Below are positions 54,856 through 64,000 of a stretch of 64,000 bases of DNA, piece after piece. Each line of letters opens with the position of its first letter. The first letter of the stretch is position 1. Both the position numbers and the translations under genes were made by a program. The DNA is from Vulgatibacter incomptus (GTDB taxonomy: Bacteria > Myxococcota > Myxococcia > Myxococcales > Vulgatibacteraceae). The stretch spans positions 3,802,220 through 3,866,219 of the forward strand of contig NZ_CP012332.1 in the NCBI RefSeq assembly GCF_001263175.1, in the 5' to 3' direction. The notes under the pieces were generated by a model. That model saw nothing but the letters and a program-made list of their open reading frames with translations, did not search any database and was not told where the DNA came from.

Positions 54856-56910
54856 ATGATCGACCAGGCGCCCAATCCCCTGCTTCACCTCGGCTTCGAC
54901 CTTCCCTTCGACCGGATTCGCCCCGAGCACGTGCAGCCGGCGGTCCGCGAGCTCCTCGCCGAGGCCGAGGCCGCGATCGCGGCGATCGCGACGAGGGGAG
55001 CGGCGCCGACCTACGAGAGCACCCTCGAGGCCCTGGAGAAGACGACCGAGAGGCTCGAGCTCGCGATGACCGTGGTTGGACACCTGGAGTCGGTGGCGAG
55101 CACGCCGGCGCTCCGCGAGGCCTACAACGCGGTGCTGCCGGAGGTGAGCGCCTTCTACGCCCGCATTCCCCTGAACGACGGGCTCTGGAATGCGCTCCGC
55201 TCGCTCGCCGAGACCGACGAGGCCGGGGCGCTGGACCCGGCCCGGAAGCGCTTCCTCGACAAGACCCTGGCCGACTTCCGCCGCCACGGCGCCGAGCTGG
55301 ATCCGGCCGGCAAGGCACGGCTCGAGGCGCTCTCCCGCGAGCTCGCCGAGGTCACGAGCCGCTTCTCCCAGAACGTGGTCGACGCCAGCGGCGCGTTCGA
55401 GCTGATGGTGGACGATCGGGCGCGGCTCGCGGGCCTGCCCGACTCGGCGGTGGCGGCGGCAGAGGAGGCGGCCCGGGCGAAGGGTGCCAAGGGATTCCGC
55501 TTCACCCTGCACGCGCCGAGCTACGTGCCGGCCATGACCTACCTGGAGGATGGCGAGCTGCGCGAGCGCATCTGGCGCGCTTTCGACTCCCGCGCCACCT
55601 CGGGCGACTTCGACAACCGCCCGCTGGTCGGGAAGATCCTCGAGCTGCGGCGCGAGAAGGCCAGGCTCCTCGGCTACCAGGACTTCGCGGACCTGGTGCT
55701 CGAGGATCGCATGGCCCAGTCCGGAGCGAACGCCCGCGCCTTCGTCCGCGATCTGCGCGAGCGCACCGAGCCCTTCTACGTGAACGAGAACGATGCGCTC
55801 CTCGGCTTCCGCCGGGAGGAGGACGGGCAGGGCGCAAAAGCGATCCAGCCCTGGGAGCTCGCCTACTGGGCGGAGAAGCAGCGGCGCGCCCGGTACGACT
55901 TCGACGAGGAGGAGCTCCGCCCCTACTTCCCGCTGCCCAGCGTGATCGAGGGACTGTTCGCGGTGGTGAACCGGCTCTACGGGATCCGGGTGGAGGAGCG
56001 GCGGGACGTGCCCGTGTGGCATCCCGACGTTAGGAGCTACTCGATCCTCGACGCCGACGGCTCGCTGCTCTGCGCCTTCTACGCCGACCTGCACCCCCGC
56101 GACGAGAAGCGGGGCGGCGCCTGGATGAACGGCCTCGTCACCGGCCTCCACCGCGCCGGCGCGAAGGCGCCGCACCTCGGCCTGATCTGCGCGAACTTCA
56201 CGCCGCCGTCGGCGGGGAAGCCCGCGCTCCTCACCCACCGCGAGGTCGAGACCCTCTTCCATGAGTTCGGCCATCTGCTCCACCACGCCCTGTCGCGCCC
56301 CGAGATCCGCAGCCTGGGCGGCACGAACGTGGCGTGGGACTTCGTGGAGCTCCCGTCGCAGATCATGGAGAACTGGTGCTGGGAGCGCGACGCGCTGGAT
56401 CTCTTCGCCCGGCACCACGAGACCGGCGCGCGGATCCCCGAGGCGCTCTTCGAGAAGATGATCCGCGCACGCACCTATCGCGCTGCGAACGCGATGATGC
56501 GCCAGCTCGGCTTCGCCGAGGTGGACCTCGCGATGCACACGGACTTCGAGCCGAAGGCGGGCCGCGACGTGATGGCGTTCGCGCGGGGGATCCTCCAGGC
56601 CCACACGCCGGCGCCGCTCCCGGAGTCGAGCGCGATGATCGCCTCCTTCGGCCACCTCTTCGCGAGCGGCGTGGGCTATGCCGCCGGCTACTACTCCTAC
56701 AAGTGGGCCGAGGTCCTGGACGCCGACGCCTTCAGCCGCTTCCGCGAGGAGGGCCTCTTCAACCCCGACGTGGGCCGCGCGTTCCGCGAGGAGATCCTCG
56801 CCCGCGGCGACAGCGCCGAGCCGGCGATGCTCTTCCGCTCCTTCCGCGGGAGGGAGCCGTCGCTCGACGCGCTCCTCGCGCGCTCCGGGCTCCTCCCGGT
56901 GGCCGGCTGA
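54856..56910 (+). CDS. prlC: M3 family oligopeptidase (oligopeptidase A-like)
   Basis: The 684-residue cytoplasmic zinc peptidase cleaves short peptides. The zinc site HEFGHLLHH starts at residue 469 (His469, Glu470, His473), and the downstream Glu ligand lies in [14 protein letters not shown]. The N-terminal helical channel domain ([18 protein letters not shown]) is typical of oligopeptidase A, as are [22 protein letters not shown] residues near the end. The ATG at 54856 follows GAGGAG. Length matches the family. Confidence 0.95.
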   Translation: MIDQAPNPLLHLGFDLPFDRIRPEHVQPAVRELLAEAEAAIAAIATRGAAPTYESTLEALEKTTERLELAMTVVGHLESVASTPALREAYNAVLPEVSAFYARIPLNDGLWNALRSLAETDEAGALDPARKRFLDKTLADFRRHGAELDPAGKARLEALSRELAEVTSRFSQNVVDASGAFELMVDDRARLAGLPDSAVAAAEEAARAKGAKGFRFTLHAPSYVPAMTYLEDGELRERIWRAFDSRATSGDFDNRPLVGKILELRREKARLLGYQDFADLVLEDRMAQSGANARAFVRDLRERTEPFYVNENDALLGFRREEDGQGAKAIQPWELAYWAEKQRRARYDFDEEELRPYFPLPSVIEGLFAVVNRLYGIRVEERRDVPVWHPDVRSYSILDADGSLLCAFYADLHPRDEKRGGAWMNGLVTGLHRAGAKAPHLGLICANFTPPSAGKPALLTHREVETLFHEFGHLLHHALSRPEIRSLGGTNVAWDFVELPSQIMENWCWERDALDLFARHHETGARIPEALFEKMIRARTYRAANAMMRQLGFAEVDLAMHTDFEPKAGRDVMAFARGILQAHTPAPLPESSAMIASFGHLFASGVGYAAGYYSYKWAEVLDADAFSRFREEGLFNPDVGRAFREEILARGDSAEPAMLFRSFRGREPSLDALLARSGLLPVAG

Positions 56911-56923
56911 TCGCTCGATAGGG

Positions 56924-56958
56924 AGCCGGCGGGGGACCGGCTGCCCGCTTCGAAGCGG
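56924..56958 (+). terminator. hairpins after the M3 peptidase gene
   Basis: AGCCGG (56924-56929) pairs with CCGGCT (56937-56942), and the 14-bp palindrome CCGCTTCGAAGCGG (56945-56958) follows. Stems are short and there is no T tract. Confidence 0.4.
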
Positions 56959-57100
56959 CCGCGGCCTGCTCAAATCAGGGCCGCGACGCCGCCGTGGCCG
57001 TCTGGCCGGGCGCTTTCTCCACGCGACCGATCTGCGATAGAAGGCGCACGACCTCCGCTCGTGCCTGGCGGACGGGGTTCCTTCTGCACGTGAGACGACC

Positions 57101-59095
57101 TTGAGCTTCGACCGCCCCGCCCGCTCCACCCTCGCCATGCTGCGGCCCGCCCTCTTCTGGGCGCTGCTCCACGCGGGCCTGGTCCTCGTCTTCTTCCACG
57201 GCGGGCTGTCCCGATCGCTCGGCGGCGTGCCCCAGGCGATGCACTTGCCGCTGTGGGTTTGCTTCGGCGTGGAGGCGTTGGCGTTGGCCGTGGCGATGTG
57301 GCTCGTCACGCTCCCGCTCGCCGTCTTCCGCGGCGCGTATTCGATTCTTGCACCTCTGGTGTTCGCGATCGTCTTCGCGCTCCTCTACCTCGACAGCCTC
57401 CTCTTCGATTCGCTGGGCTTCCACTTCAACGGCCTGATCGTCCAGGTGGCCCTCCAGCCGGGCGCCCTCCAGACCACCGGCCTCTCGCCCTGGGAGGTCG
57501 CGGGATACGTGGTGGCGGCCCTCGCCGCCATCGGGCTCGACGCCTTCGCCGGCTCGCGCTTCGTGCGGCGCTTCGCTACGCCCAGCCGTCGAGCCTGGAC
57601 TTGGCCGACGGCGATCGTCGCCCTCTGGGTGGCCGAGCGGCTGGCGGTGGGCACCATGGCGTTCTACGGCGGCTTCGCCGTGCTCGCCGCGGGCACCACC
57701 CTCCCGCTGCAGCCCCCGGTGCGCCTCGCCGGCTTCCTCGAGAAGGTCACGGGCAAGCCGCCGATGTACGCGGAGATGCTTCTGCGCGACCTGCCCAAGG
57801 CCGGAGAGGCGATGGGCGAGCTCGAGCCCGCCGCCGTGCGGTTCACGCGGAAGCCCGACGTCCTCGTCCTCCTGATCGAGAGCACCCGCAACGACTTCTT
57901 CACGCCGGAGGTGATGCCAAATCTCACCCGTCGTGCACAGGCCGACGGGCGGATCTTCCCGAGGCACTACAGCGGCGCGCCCTCCACGCACTTCGCGCTC
58001 TTCAACCTCTTCTACGGCCTCGACGCCCAGCGCCGCGACGGCATCCTCGGCGCCGGCCGCGCGCCGCTGCTCTTCCCGGCGCTCAAGGCCAACGGCTACG
58101 CCACCTCGTTCATCGCCTCGTCCTCCGTCGACTGGATGGATCTCAAGGACACGGTGTTCCGCGACGTGAAGGACGGCCTGATCACCGGCCTCGCGGGCGA
58201 GTCCTCCCAGGAGCGCGACGGCTCCATGGTCGCGAAGGCCCGCGAGGTGATCTCCGCGACGCCGAAGGACGAGCCGCTCTTCCTCTTCCTCTTCTTCGAC
58301 GGCACCCACTTCAACTACGCCTACCCGGAGCGCTCGGCGATCTTCCAGCCGGCCTGGGACGGCGTGGGCAGCATCAAGGCCGCCACCGTCGACGCCGAGC
58401 TCCTCGAGAACCGCGCGAAGAACGCCCTCCACGAGGTCGACGCCAAGCTCGAGGAGTTCCTCTCCTTCTACGAGGCGGAGCGCGGCGGAAAGCCCCTCCT
58501 CATCGTCACCGCCGACCACGGCGAGGAGTTCCGGGAGCACGGCCGCGTCGGCCACGGCTCCGACGTCACCCGCGGGCAGATCCACGTGCCGCTGGTGATC
58601 TTCGACGAGAAGGTGCCCAAGGGCGTCCACGAGGGCGTCACCGGCCACGTCGATCTCGTCCCGACGATCTTCTCGCTCCTCGGCGACACCCATGACCCTG
58701 GCCTCTACGGCGACGGCCACCCCGTCCTCGACGAGCCGACCGACCGCTACGCCCTCGCCACGGTGGGATGGGAGCCCAAGTTCGCCGTCGTCGGCAAGGA
58801 CCTCAAGGTGCGCTTCTTCAGCCTCGATGCGGGCCTCGGCTCCATCGACGTGACCGACGACGACGATCGCCCCCTCGACGACGGGAAGGCCCGCTTCGCC
58901 GTCCAGGCGCCGAAGCTCCTCGAGCGCCTCCGCGGCGGCCTCGGCTCCACTCGCAAGGCCGCTTCGGCCGCGGTGGGCACCCGGGACGCCGAGGAACCAA
59001 AGGCCGCGCAGCGCGATCCTGCTGCGGAGGCCTCGCCCGAGACACAGGCTGCCGAGGGCACGCCCGACGTGGCGCCGCACGCGAGCGCCGACTAG
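57101..59095 (+). CDS. YejM/PbgA-like inner-membrane sulfatase-fold protein
   Basis: The 664-residue protein probably starts at TTG 57101. Five N-terminal membrane segments include YLDSLLFDSLGFHFNGLIVQ, close to the DUF3413 region of YejM. The C-terminal half (about 250-560) is an alkaline-phosphatase-superfamily domain with VLVLLIESTRNDFF, FPRHYSGAPSTHFALFNLFYG, FFDGTHFNY and TADHGEEFREHGRVGHGS. YejM in enterics controls LPS synthesis through LpxC stability and may have lost hydrolase activity; a phosphoethanolamine-transferase-like function is also possible here. The acidic, Ala/Pro-rich tail is disordered. Confidence 0.85.
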   Translation: MSFDRPARSTLAMLRPALFWALLHAGLVLVFFHGGLSRSLGGVPQAMHLPLWVCFGVEALALAVAMWLVTLPLAVFRGAYSILAPLVFAIVFALLYLDSLLFDSLGFHFNGLIVQVALQPGALQTTGLSPWEVAGYVVAALAAIGLDAFAGSRFVRRFATPSRRAWTWPTAIVALWVAERLAVGTMAFYGGFAVLAAGTTLPLQPPVRLAGFLEKVTGKPPMYAEMLLRDLPKAGEAMGELEPAAVRFTRKPDVLVLLIESTRNDFFTPEVMPNLTRRAQADGRIFPRHYSGAPSTHFALFNLFYGLDAQRRDGILGAGRAPLLFPALKANGYATSFIASSSVDWMDLKDTVFRDVKDGLITGLAGESSQERDGSMVAKAREVISATPKDEPLFLFLFFDGTHFNYAYPERSAIFQPAWDGVGSIKAATVDAELLENRAKNALHEVDAKLEEFLSFYEAERGGKPLLIVTADHGEEFREHGRVGHGSDVTRGQIHVPLVIFDEKVPKGVHEGVTGHVDLVPTIFSLLGDTHDPGLYGDGHPVLDEPTDRYALATVGWEPKFAVVGKDLKVRFFSLDAGLGSIDVTDDDDRPLDDGKARFAVQAPKLLERLRGGLGSTRKAASAAVGTRDAEEPKAAQRDPAAEASPETQAAEGTPDVAPHASAD

Positions 59096-59103
59096 GCGCT
59101 CGA

Positions 59104-59129
59104 GCGGCAGCACGCTCGAACGCTGCCGC
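59104..59129 (+). terminator. hairpin after the sulfatase-fold gene
   Basis: GCGGCAGC (59104-59111) pairs perfectly with GCTGCCGC (59122-59129), 9 bp after the stop. Confidence 0.55.
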
Positions 59130-59172
59130 CGGGGATGCTCGTCCAGCTCGACGCCGTTAGAATGGGGCCCGC

Positions 59173-59553
59173 ATGAAGAAGCCGACCCTCGCCCGCCACC
59201 AGAAGTCGCTGCTCGCCCTCCGGGACGAGCTCGTCCGCGGATCTGCTGCATCCGTGCGCCGTGAGAACCCCGAAGCGGGAGCCGACGAGGACGAGGCCCC
59301 CCTCGCCGAGATGCTCCAGGTGATCGCGTCGAACCGGAACCAGAGCAAGGCGGGGGAGCTGGCCCGTATCGACGCGGCGCTCAAGCGGCTGGAGGAGAAC
59401 CCCGACGACTTCGGCCTCTGCGTGGAATGCGAGGACGAGATCGCCCCGGGCCGCCTCGCCGCCATGCCCTTCGTCGAGCTCTGCGTCGACTGCCAGGCCA
59501 AGCGCGACTCCCCTCGGGGAGGCGCCCGCCGCCACCTCACCGACTACCGCTGA
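59173..59553 (+). CDS. DksA/TraR-family zinc-finger protein
   Basis: The 126-residue protein has an N-terminal helical hairpin (about residues 5-70) and a C4 zinc finger (FGLCVECEDEIAPGRLAAMPFVELCVDCQ, Cys spacing CxxC-x17-CxxC). DksA proteins enter the secondary channel of RNA polymerase and modulate the stringent response. The coiled coil is shorter than in E. coli DksA (151 residues), so it may be a TraR- or YbiI-like paralogue. Confidence 0.88.
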   Translation: MKKPTLARHQKSLLALRDELVRGSAASVRRENPEAGADEDEAPLAEMLQVIASNRNQSKAGELARIDAALKRLEENPDDFGLCVECEDEIAPGRLAAMPFVELCVDCQAKRDSPRGGARRHLTDYR

Positions 59554-59630
59554 GCGCGCATCGTTGCTGGGCGTCCCCGGGACGGTTTACGCTCGTGGCG
59601 TTCGACCGTACAGACAGTGAGAGGGGAACC

Positions 59631-60056
59631 ATGGACTGGAGAGGTCCGATCGCGGTGTTCGTCGTCGTCGTCGCCGGCTGTTCGTCGTCGGACGAGGCGT
59701 TTCGAAGAGAGCTTCGGGGCCTCACGGAGCAGCCGGCGCCGTGCGCAAGTGTCGACGACTGTTGTGTGGCGATCGACGAATGCGGGACGACCGGCTACGT
59801 GGTCGGGACGGACGACTACGAGAAGGCAAAAGACCTCGTTTCGCGCTTCGACCACGACGAATGCCCCTTCTGCGAAGGGCCACTCATCGAGCTGGCGTGC
59901 GTCGAGGGTCAATGCGTGGGCATCCTTGCGGATAAGTCGGACGCAAGCGTCCCCTGGGGCCATCACTGCGGCAAGCCGCCGCCTCCCGTGCCGGTCAAAG
60001 AGCGGGAGCCGAACCCGGACGCCGCTCGCGGTCGTATCGTGCGCTGCGAACGGTGA
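59631..60056 (+). CDS. hypothetical Cys-rich lipoprotein
   Basis: The 141-residue product has a lipoprotein signal (AVFVVVVAGC, Cys17) and a small Cys-rich domain (PCASVDDCCVAIDECG ... HDECPFCEGP ... LACVEGQCVG). The CxxC pair and other cysteines suggest a disulphide-knit or metal-binding fold. No family was recognised. GAGGGGAA lies just before ATG 59631. Confidence 0.7.
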   Translation: MDWRGPIAVFVVVVAGCSSSDEAFRRELRGLTEQPAPCASVDDCCVAIDECGTTGYVVGTDDYEKAKDLVSRFDHDECPFCEGPLIELACVEGQCVGILADKSDASVPWGHHCGKPPPPVPVKEREPNPDAARGRIVRCER

Positions 60057-60106
60057 CCGGCCCACGGACGTCGACCATCGGCAGAGCGTGGGGTAGGGTG
60101 CCGCAC

Positions 60107-60682
60107 ATGACCATCCGCAAGATCGCGACCGTAGGCCACCCCGTCCTCCGCCAGGTGGCGCGCAAGGTGACGCGCGAGGAGCTGGCCAGCCCGGAGATGC
60201 AGGCCTTCATCGACGACCTGATCGAGACGATGCGCGACGCCAACGGCGCCGGCCTCGCCGCCAACCAGGTCTTCGAGCCGGTGCAGATCTGCGCCATCGA
60301 GGTGGGCGACAACCCGCGCTACCCGTACAAGCCGAAGATCCCCCTCACGATCCTGGTGAACCCGGAGATCGAGCCCCTCACCGACGAGACCTTCGATAAC
60401 TTCGAGGGCTGCCTCTCGGTACCGGACCTGCGGGGCGTGGCGCCGCGCGTCGTGAAGATCCGCGTGCGCGCTTGGGATCGCCACGGCAACGAGTTCGACG
60501 AGGTGGTGCAGGGCCTCTCGGCGGGCACCTACCAGCACGAGGTCGACCACCTCTTCGGCAAACTCTTCCTCGACCGAGTGCGCGACACCACCACCCTCTG
60601 CACGTGGACGCAGTTCGAGCGCTTCCACAAGGCGCCGTTCGTCGAGCGCGTGCAGGCCCTGGTGGCCCGCTTCGGGAGCTGA
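60107..60682 (+). CDS. def: peptide deformylase
   Basis: The 191-residue metalloenzyme removes the formyl group from new protein N-termini. All three motifs are present: GAGLAANQV (residues 47-55), EGCLSVP with the metal Cys102, and QHEVDHL with His144, Glu145 and His148. The ATG at 60107 is chosen from the family N-terminus (IRKIATVGHPVLRQVA) and GGGTAGGG upstream; a start at 60053 would add an unrelated extension. No fmt gene is adjacent. Confidence 0.96.
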   Translation: MTIRKIATVGHPVLRQVARKVTREELASPEMQAFIDDLIETMRDANGAGLAANQVFEPVQICAIEVGDNPRYPYKPKIPLTILVNPEIEPLTDETFDNFEGCLSVPDLRGVAPRVVKIRVRAWDRHGNEFDEVVQGLSAGTYQHEVDHLFGKLFLDRVRDTTTLCTWTQFERFHKAPFVERVQALVARFGS

Positions 60683-60721
60683 CGAGGCCTGCGCGCGAGG
60701 CTGACCACGCACGACAGGGGG

Positions 60722-60761
60722 CGCTCGAAAAACTGCTGGAAAAATCAGCAGTTCAAGAGCG
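60722..60761 (+). repeat. A-rich stem-loop between def and the next lipoprotein
   Basis: AACTGCTG (60731-60738) pairs with CAGCAGTT (60746-60753) around GAAAAAT, and CGCTC/GAGCG (60722-60726/60757-60761) extends it past a small internal loop. A run of A follows (GAAACGAAAAAAG). It is much more A/T-rich than its surroundings. Confidence 0.5.
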
Positions 60762-60820
60762 AAACGAAAAAAGCCGTCCGGAGAGTTGAAGAGATCCGCG
60801 GGATGCCCGTCGGATCAGGC

Positions 60821-61216
60821 ATGAGAAACCTGATCCTGGTCCCGATGCTCCTCGCTGGTTCCCTCCTCTCCACCGGCTGCGCGATGGGAGTTGCGGTGCG
60901 GCCCCCGGTGGAGACCACGATCTACGTTCCGGCGCCCCCCCCCCGTCGCGCGCCGCTGCCTCCTCCTCCTCCCCCGCCGCAGCGGGGGCCGATGAGCCGC
61001 AACGAGGCCATCTCCCTCGGCCAGTCGTACTGCTACGACCGCGGCTTCGATTGCTGGCTGGACGGGGCGAACCTCGCGAAGCACGACAGCCTGTGGAAGG
61101 TGAAGTTCACCGCCCGCGGCCGCCGCTCGCAGGGCAAGCTGCACCTGGAGTTCGACGCCTGGTCGGGCGACCTGGTGCGCGCCGACGAGAAGGGCCAGCT
61201 CCGCAAGCACGGCTGA
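60821..61216 (+). CDS. small proline-tract lipoprotein
   Basis: The 131-residue product has a lipoprotein signal (LLAGSLLSTGC), then a proline-rich tether with a run of about seven prolines (residues 45-53) and a compact C-terminal domain (SLGQSYCYDRGFDCWLDGANLAKHDSLWKVKF). Two Cys may pair. No family was recognised; it may be an envelope linker protein. Starts at 60803 or 60821 are both possible; 60821 gives the compact signal. Confidence 0.7.
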   Translation: MRNLILVPMLLAGSLLSTGCAMGVAVRPPVETTIYVPAPPPRRAPLPPPPPPPQRGPMSRNEAISLGQSYCYDRGFDCWLDGANLAKHDSLWKVKFTARGRRSQGKLHLEFDAWSGDLVRADEKGQLRKHG

Positions 61217-61241
61217 GTTCACTGCAGATGAGTGATTACGG

Positions 61242-61275
61242 CGGCGCCTTCTCTTGGGGAGGCGCCGTTTGCTTT
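61242..61275 (+). terminator. terminator after the small lipoprotein
   Basis: CGGCGCCT (61242-61249) pairs with AGGCGCCG (61260-61267), followed by TTTGCTTT. Confidence 0.7.
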
Positions 61276-61306
61276 CGAGCCGAGCTGCCTTCTGCGCCAG
61301 CAGGAC

Positions 61307-61320
61307 CTGACTGCAGTCAG
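61307..61320. repeat. 14-bp palindrome at the end of cysE
   Basis: CTGACTGCAGTCAG is a perfect palindrome overlapping the cysE stop codon (61317-61319). Confidence 0.6.
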
Positions 61321-62285
61321 ATCTGGTAGTCCATCGGCTCCCTCACGGGAGAGATGGCGGAGGCGCCGCGGTAGAGCAGGAACGGCGGCTCGATCTGCAC
61401 CTTGGTCCCTGGCGGGATCGACCGCGTCAGCCAGACGTTGCCGCCGACGATGCTCCCCTCGCCGATCAACGTCCTGCCGCCGAGGATGGTGGCGCCGGCA
61501 TAGACGGTCACCCGATCCTCCAGCGTCGGATGCCGCTTGGGCGGATCCCAAGTGGTCTCCTCGTGCTTGGACACGCTCAAGGCGCCGAGCGTCACGCCCT
61601 GGTAGAGCTTGCACCACCTGCCGAGCACGGCGGTCTCGCCGATGACCACGCCCGTGCCGTGGTCGATGAAGAGCCCCGGACCGATGGTGGCGCCGGGGTG
61701 GATGTCGATCCCGGTCTGCCCGTGGACGTGCTCGCTCATCATGCGCGGGATGAGCGGAACCTTCCGCCGGTGGAGGAAGTTCGCCACGCGGTGGATGCCG
61801 ATCGCGCGGATCGAGGGGTAGGCGAGCAGCACCTCGACAATCGAACGCGCGGCGGGATCGCCCTCGAGCGCCGCCTGGGCGTCTTCGTAGAGCGTCGCGC
61901 GGATCGACGGCAGCGTCTCGAGCAGCTCGAAGACGATCCGCTCGGCCTGCTCGTTGGCCTCCCGGCCGCTCACGAAGTCCCCCGCCGTCTCGCAGCGGGC
62001 GGTGTGCTCCAGGCTCTTGGCGACCTCCGCAGCCAGGCACTCGTAGAGGCGGGCGCAGTGCTCGCCGATCACGTAGCGGGCGTTGCGTGCACCCAGCCGT
62101 GCCGCCTCGTAGTAGCCGGGGAAGAGCACGGCCTCCAGGAGGTGGAGGACCTCCACCACCTGGCCGAGAGAGGGGAGGTTGTGCCCCTCGATGTGGTTGA
62201 TCCCGCCTACCGAGACGTAGGAGTCGAGCAGTCCCTCCACCGCCGCCTCGAAGCGGGGATCGCGCAGCCTGTCAGCGCCCTTCAC
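61317..62285 (-). CDS. cysE: serine O-acetyltransferase (EpsC/CysE type)
   Basis: The 322-residue enzyme acetylates serine for cysteine synthesis. The C-terminal left-handed beta helix is clear: [49 protein letters not shown] and the helix-capping [13 protein letters not shown]. The N-terminal helical domain (about 1-180) is typical of the larger plant- and Bacteroides-like EpsC form. It starts at GTG 62285, overlapping the end of cysK by 14 bp, so it is translated with its partner. Confidence 0.93.
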   Translation of the reverse strand: MKGADRLRDPRFEAAVEGLLDSYVSVGGINHIEGHNLPSLGQVVEVLHLLEAVLFPGYYEAARLGARNARYVIGEHCARLYECLAAEVAKSLEHTARCETAGDFVSGREANEQAERIVFELLETLPSIRATLYEDAQAALEGDPAARSIVEVLLAYPSIRAIGIHRVANFLHRRKVPLIPRMMSEHVHGQTGIDIHPGATIGPGLFIDHGTGVVIGETAVLGRWCKLYQGVTLGALSVSKHEETTWDPPKRHPTLEDRVTVYAGATILGGRTLIGEGSIVGGNVWLTRSIPPGTKVQIEPPFLLYRGASAISPVREPMDYQI

Positions 62286-63228
62286 CAGCCAGCTCCTCCG
62301 CGAAGCCGGCGAAGGAGCTCCAGTACCGCTCCCCCGTGTCGGGGAGGACGCAGAGCACCGTCTTCCCCGGTCCGAGCCGCTTCGCGATCTTCCGGGCGGC
62401 GACAAGGGCCGCGCCGGAGGAGATGCCTACCAGCAAGCCCTCCTTTCGCGCCAGCTCCCTCGCCGCCAGATAGGCCTCCATGTCGGCGACGTCGATCACC
62501 TCGTCGTAGACCGCGCGGTCGAGGATCGTGGGGACGAAGTTCGCGCCGAGGCCCTGGATGCGATGGGGACCGGCCTTTCCCTCGGTGAGGAGCGGCGAGC
62601 GGAGCGGCTCCGCGGCGACCACCAGGAGCGAGGGCTTCTTCCCCTTGAGCACCTGGCCCACGCCGGTGATCGTGCCGCCCGTGCCGATGCCCGCGACGAA
62701 GGCGTCGAGGGAGTCGAGGGGCACGGAGCGCAGGATCTCCTCGGCCGTGGTCTTCCGGTGGATCTCGGGGTTGGCCGGGTTGTCGAACTGCTGCGGGACG
62801 AACGCCTTTTCGCCCAGCTCGTCCGCGAGCGCCTTCGCCGCCTCCACCGCGCCGTTCATCCCCTTCGCCGCCGGGGTGAGCACGAGCTCCGCGCCGTAGG
62901 CCTCGAGGATCCGCCGACGCTCGAGGCTCATGCTCTCGGGCATGGTGAGCACGAGCCGGTAGCCCTTCACCGCGGCGACCATCGCCAGCGCGACGCCGGT
63001 GTTCCCCGAGGTGGGCTCGACGATCGTCATGCCCTCGCGGAGCTTGCCGGCCTTCTCGGCCGCCTCGATCATCGCCTTGCCGATCCGGTCCTTCACGCTC
63101 CCGGCGGGGTTGAAGGACTCGACCTTGGCGAGGATGGTCGCCTCGTCCGGCGCGGCGATGCGGCGGAGCCTCACGATGGGCGTGTCGCCCACCAGCTCGG
63201 TGATGTCGTCGTAGATTCGGTCGTGCAT
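62272..63228 (-). CDS. cysK: cysteine synthase A (O-acetylserine sulfhydrylase)
   Basis: The 318-residue PLP enzyme makes cysteine from O-acetylserine and sulfide. The PLP Lys46 lies in [15 protein letters not shown], the substrate loop in [13 protein letters not shown], and the phosphate-binding [10 protein letters not shown] and C-terminal [11 protein letters not shown] motifs are intact. A strong AAGGAGCC precedes ATG 63228. CysE follows in the same operon, so the two steps from serine to cysteine are coupled. Confidence 0.97.
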   Translation of the reverse strand: MHDRIYDDITELVGDTPIVRLRRIAAPDEATILAKVESFNPAGSVKDRIGKAMIEAAEKAGKLREGMTIVEPTSGNTGVALAMVAAVKGYRLVLTMPESMSLERRRILEAYGAELVLTPAAKGMNGAVEAAKALADELGEKAFVPQQFDNPANPEIHRKTTAEEILRSVPLDSLDAFVAGIGTGGTITGVGQVLKGKKPSLLVVAAEPLRSPLLTEGKAGPHRIQGLGANFVPTILDRAVYDEVIDVADMEAYLAARELARKEGLLVGISSGAALVAARKIAKRLGPGKTVLCVLPDTGERYWSSFAGFAEELAGEGR

Positions 63229-63261
63229 GGCGGGCTCCTTGGGCAGGCGCTGGTTTCGTCC

Positions 63262-63291
63262 GATATAACGGACACCCATCCATGATTGCAA
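63262..63291 (-). promoter_or_regulatory. candidate sigma70 promoter of cysK-cysE
   Basis: On the minus strand TTGCAA (63291-63286) and TATATC (63267-63262) are separated by 18 bp. The distance to the cysK ATG (about 30 bp) suits a short leader. Confidence 0.55.
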
Positions 63292-63320
63292 CGGAGCCTG
63301 TACGGAGGACGTTCGATCCC

Positions 63321-64000
63321 CTACGGGACGATCTTGCGCAGCGAGCCGTTCCCCGCGTCCGTGACCCAGAGCGCGCCGCCTCGCCCGGCGCCGAGCCCGA
63401 CCGGCATCCCGAAGCTCGCCGAGTGGCCCCGACCGTCCGCGGCGCCGTACCGTCCGCCTGCCACTGTATAAACCCGTGTCGAGCTGGCGTCCGCTCCCGG
63501 CACCACCTTGCGGACCTGGAAGCGAGTGGGCTCGGTCAGAAAGAGCCCGTCGCTCATCCAGGCTGCGCCGCCTTGCGCAGCGAGCCCGGCGACGTCTCCG
63601 GTGCCGTCTCCCCCGGCCTTGGGCCCGCGTACGAGCGTCACCACGCTCCGGGCCGGATCAGTGCCGATGGAGCGGAGCTGGGCGTATTCCGTGTCGACCA
63701 CGTAGATCGTCCCGTCGGGGCCGGCTGCCACCGCTGTAGGATACGCGAACCCGACCTGGGCCCCGGGTCCGTCTGCGGGGTTGGTGCCTCCTCCCGCCAC
63801 GGTGGTGGTGGCGCCGCTGTGCCGGTCGACCGCGCGGATCCGCCCGTTGTCGGCGTCCGCCACCAGCAGGAGCCCTGTCCTCGGATCGATCGCCAGACCC
63901 ATCGGCAGGCTGAAGCGCGCCCCGCTGCCGGTTGCGTCGACCATGCCGGGCTGGCCGATCGATCCCGCCAGAGTCGTGACCTCGCGCTGCCCGTCCGGGG
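63321..64000 (-). CDS. NHL-repeat protein (partial)
   Basis: The gene enters from the right edge, so its N-terminus is missing. The visible 226 residues are NHL-type beta-propeller repeats: [54 protein letters not shown] and [26 protein letters not shown]. Such propellers bind proteins or nucleic acid, or are extracellular. The reading frame is open to the edge, so no start is assigned. Confidence 0.9.
   Translation of the reverse strand, partial: PDGQREVTTLAGSIGQPGMVDATGSGARFSLPMGLAIDPRTGLLLVADADNGRIRAVDRHSGATTTVAGGGTNPADGPGAQVGFAYPTAVAAGPDGTIYVVDTEYAQLRSIGTDPARSVVTLVRGPKAGGDGTGDVAGLAAQGGAAWMSDGLFLTEPTRFQVRKVVPGADASSTRVYTVAGGRYGAADGRGHSASFGMPVGLGAGRGGALWVTDAGNGSLRKIVP

Noticed and set aside
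54799-57309. 836-codon minus-strand frame
   Set aside because: It is antisense to the M3 peptidase, which has a clear zinc site and ribosome site.
56975-59251. 758-codon minus-strand frame
   Set aside because: It is antisense to the sulfatase-fold gene and carries no recognisable domain.

Overview
The window is GC-rich (about 70% by eye), densely coded bacterial chromosome with many lipoproteins, heme c proteins and secreted peptidases. Gene content (NtrB/NtrC pair, mosaic Cys-rich lipoproteins, S46 and M13 peptidases, a PNGase F-like enzyme, LEA14-type lipoprotein) points to Myxococcota, perhaps near Vulgatibacter or Anaeromyxobacter. That placement is inference; no rRNA, tRNA, phage, insertion sequence or CRISPR array was seen.

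Layout. 1-3592 (minus strand) is a chain of dinB, a secreted barrel-like protein, an ECF sigma factor and a partial putative anti-sigma factor, with ATGA overlaps at two joints. 3682-11000 holds an Old Yellow Enzyme-like oxidoreductase, glutathione peroxidase, cytochrome P460-like lipoprotein, bioA, two small secreted proteins and a sodium:neurotransmitter symporter. 11058-14864 holds fhs, a YeiH-type transporter and a divergent LysR gene with an apparent one-base frameshift. 14875-18423 covers a CBS protein, an AhpD-like protein, a TlpA-like thioredoxin, YceI and a second LysR regulator. 18535-29711 contains a PNGase F-like lipoprotein, SDR, Kef-type antiporter, TM2 protein, a frameshifted M13 peptidase, cytochrome c, the coupled lemA-TPM pair and an S46 peptidase.

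29868-41133 is mostly regulatory and cell-shape genes: fatty acid hydroxylase-like protein, hybrid-sensor kinase plus single-domain response regulator, a DUF4863 protein, mreB, and a nitrogen-control operon (unknown secreted protein, glnB, ntrB, ntrC) behind overlapping candidate sigma54 and sigma70 promoters. 41205-46568 has a HEAT-repeat lipoprotein and the F0 sector of ATP synthase (atpI/Z, atpB, atpE, atpF) with ychF directly after it; no F1 gene is present. 46656-54605 (minus) has a 1126-residue mosaic lipoprotein and an envelope-folding operon of three parvulin-type proteins ending in surA-pdxA. 54856-64000 holds an M3 oligopeptidase, a YejM-like sulfatase-fold membrane protein, a DksA-type protein, peptide deformylase, small lipoproteins, cysK-cysE and a partial NHL-repeat protein.

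Two genes (LysR at 13984 and M13 at 25505) each appear to lack a single C in a short C run, which could be assembly error or recent decay. The most novel candidates are the dinB/ECF coupling, the F0-only ATP synthase block with an atpE-atpF hairpin, the PNGase F-like lipoprotein, the mosaic lipoprotein and the unknown leader gene of the glnB-ntrBC operon. None amounts to a clearly new defence or mobile system.
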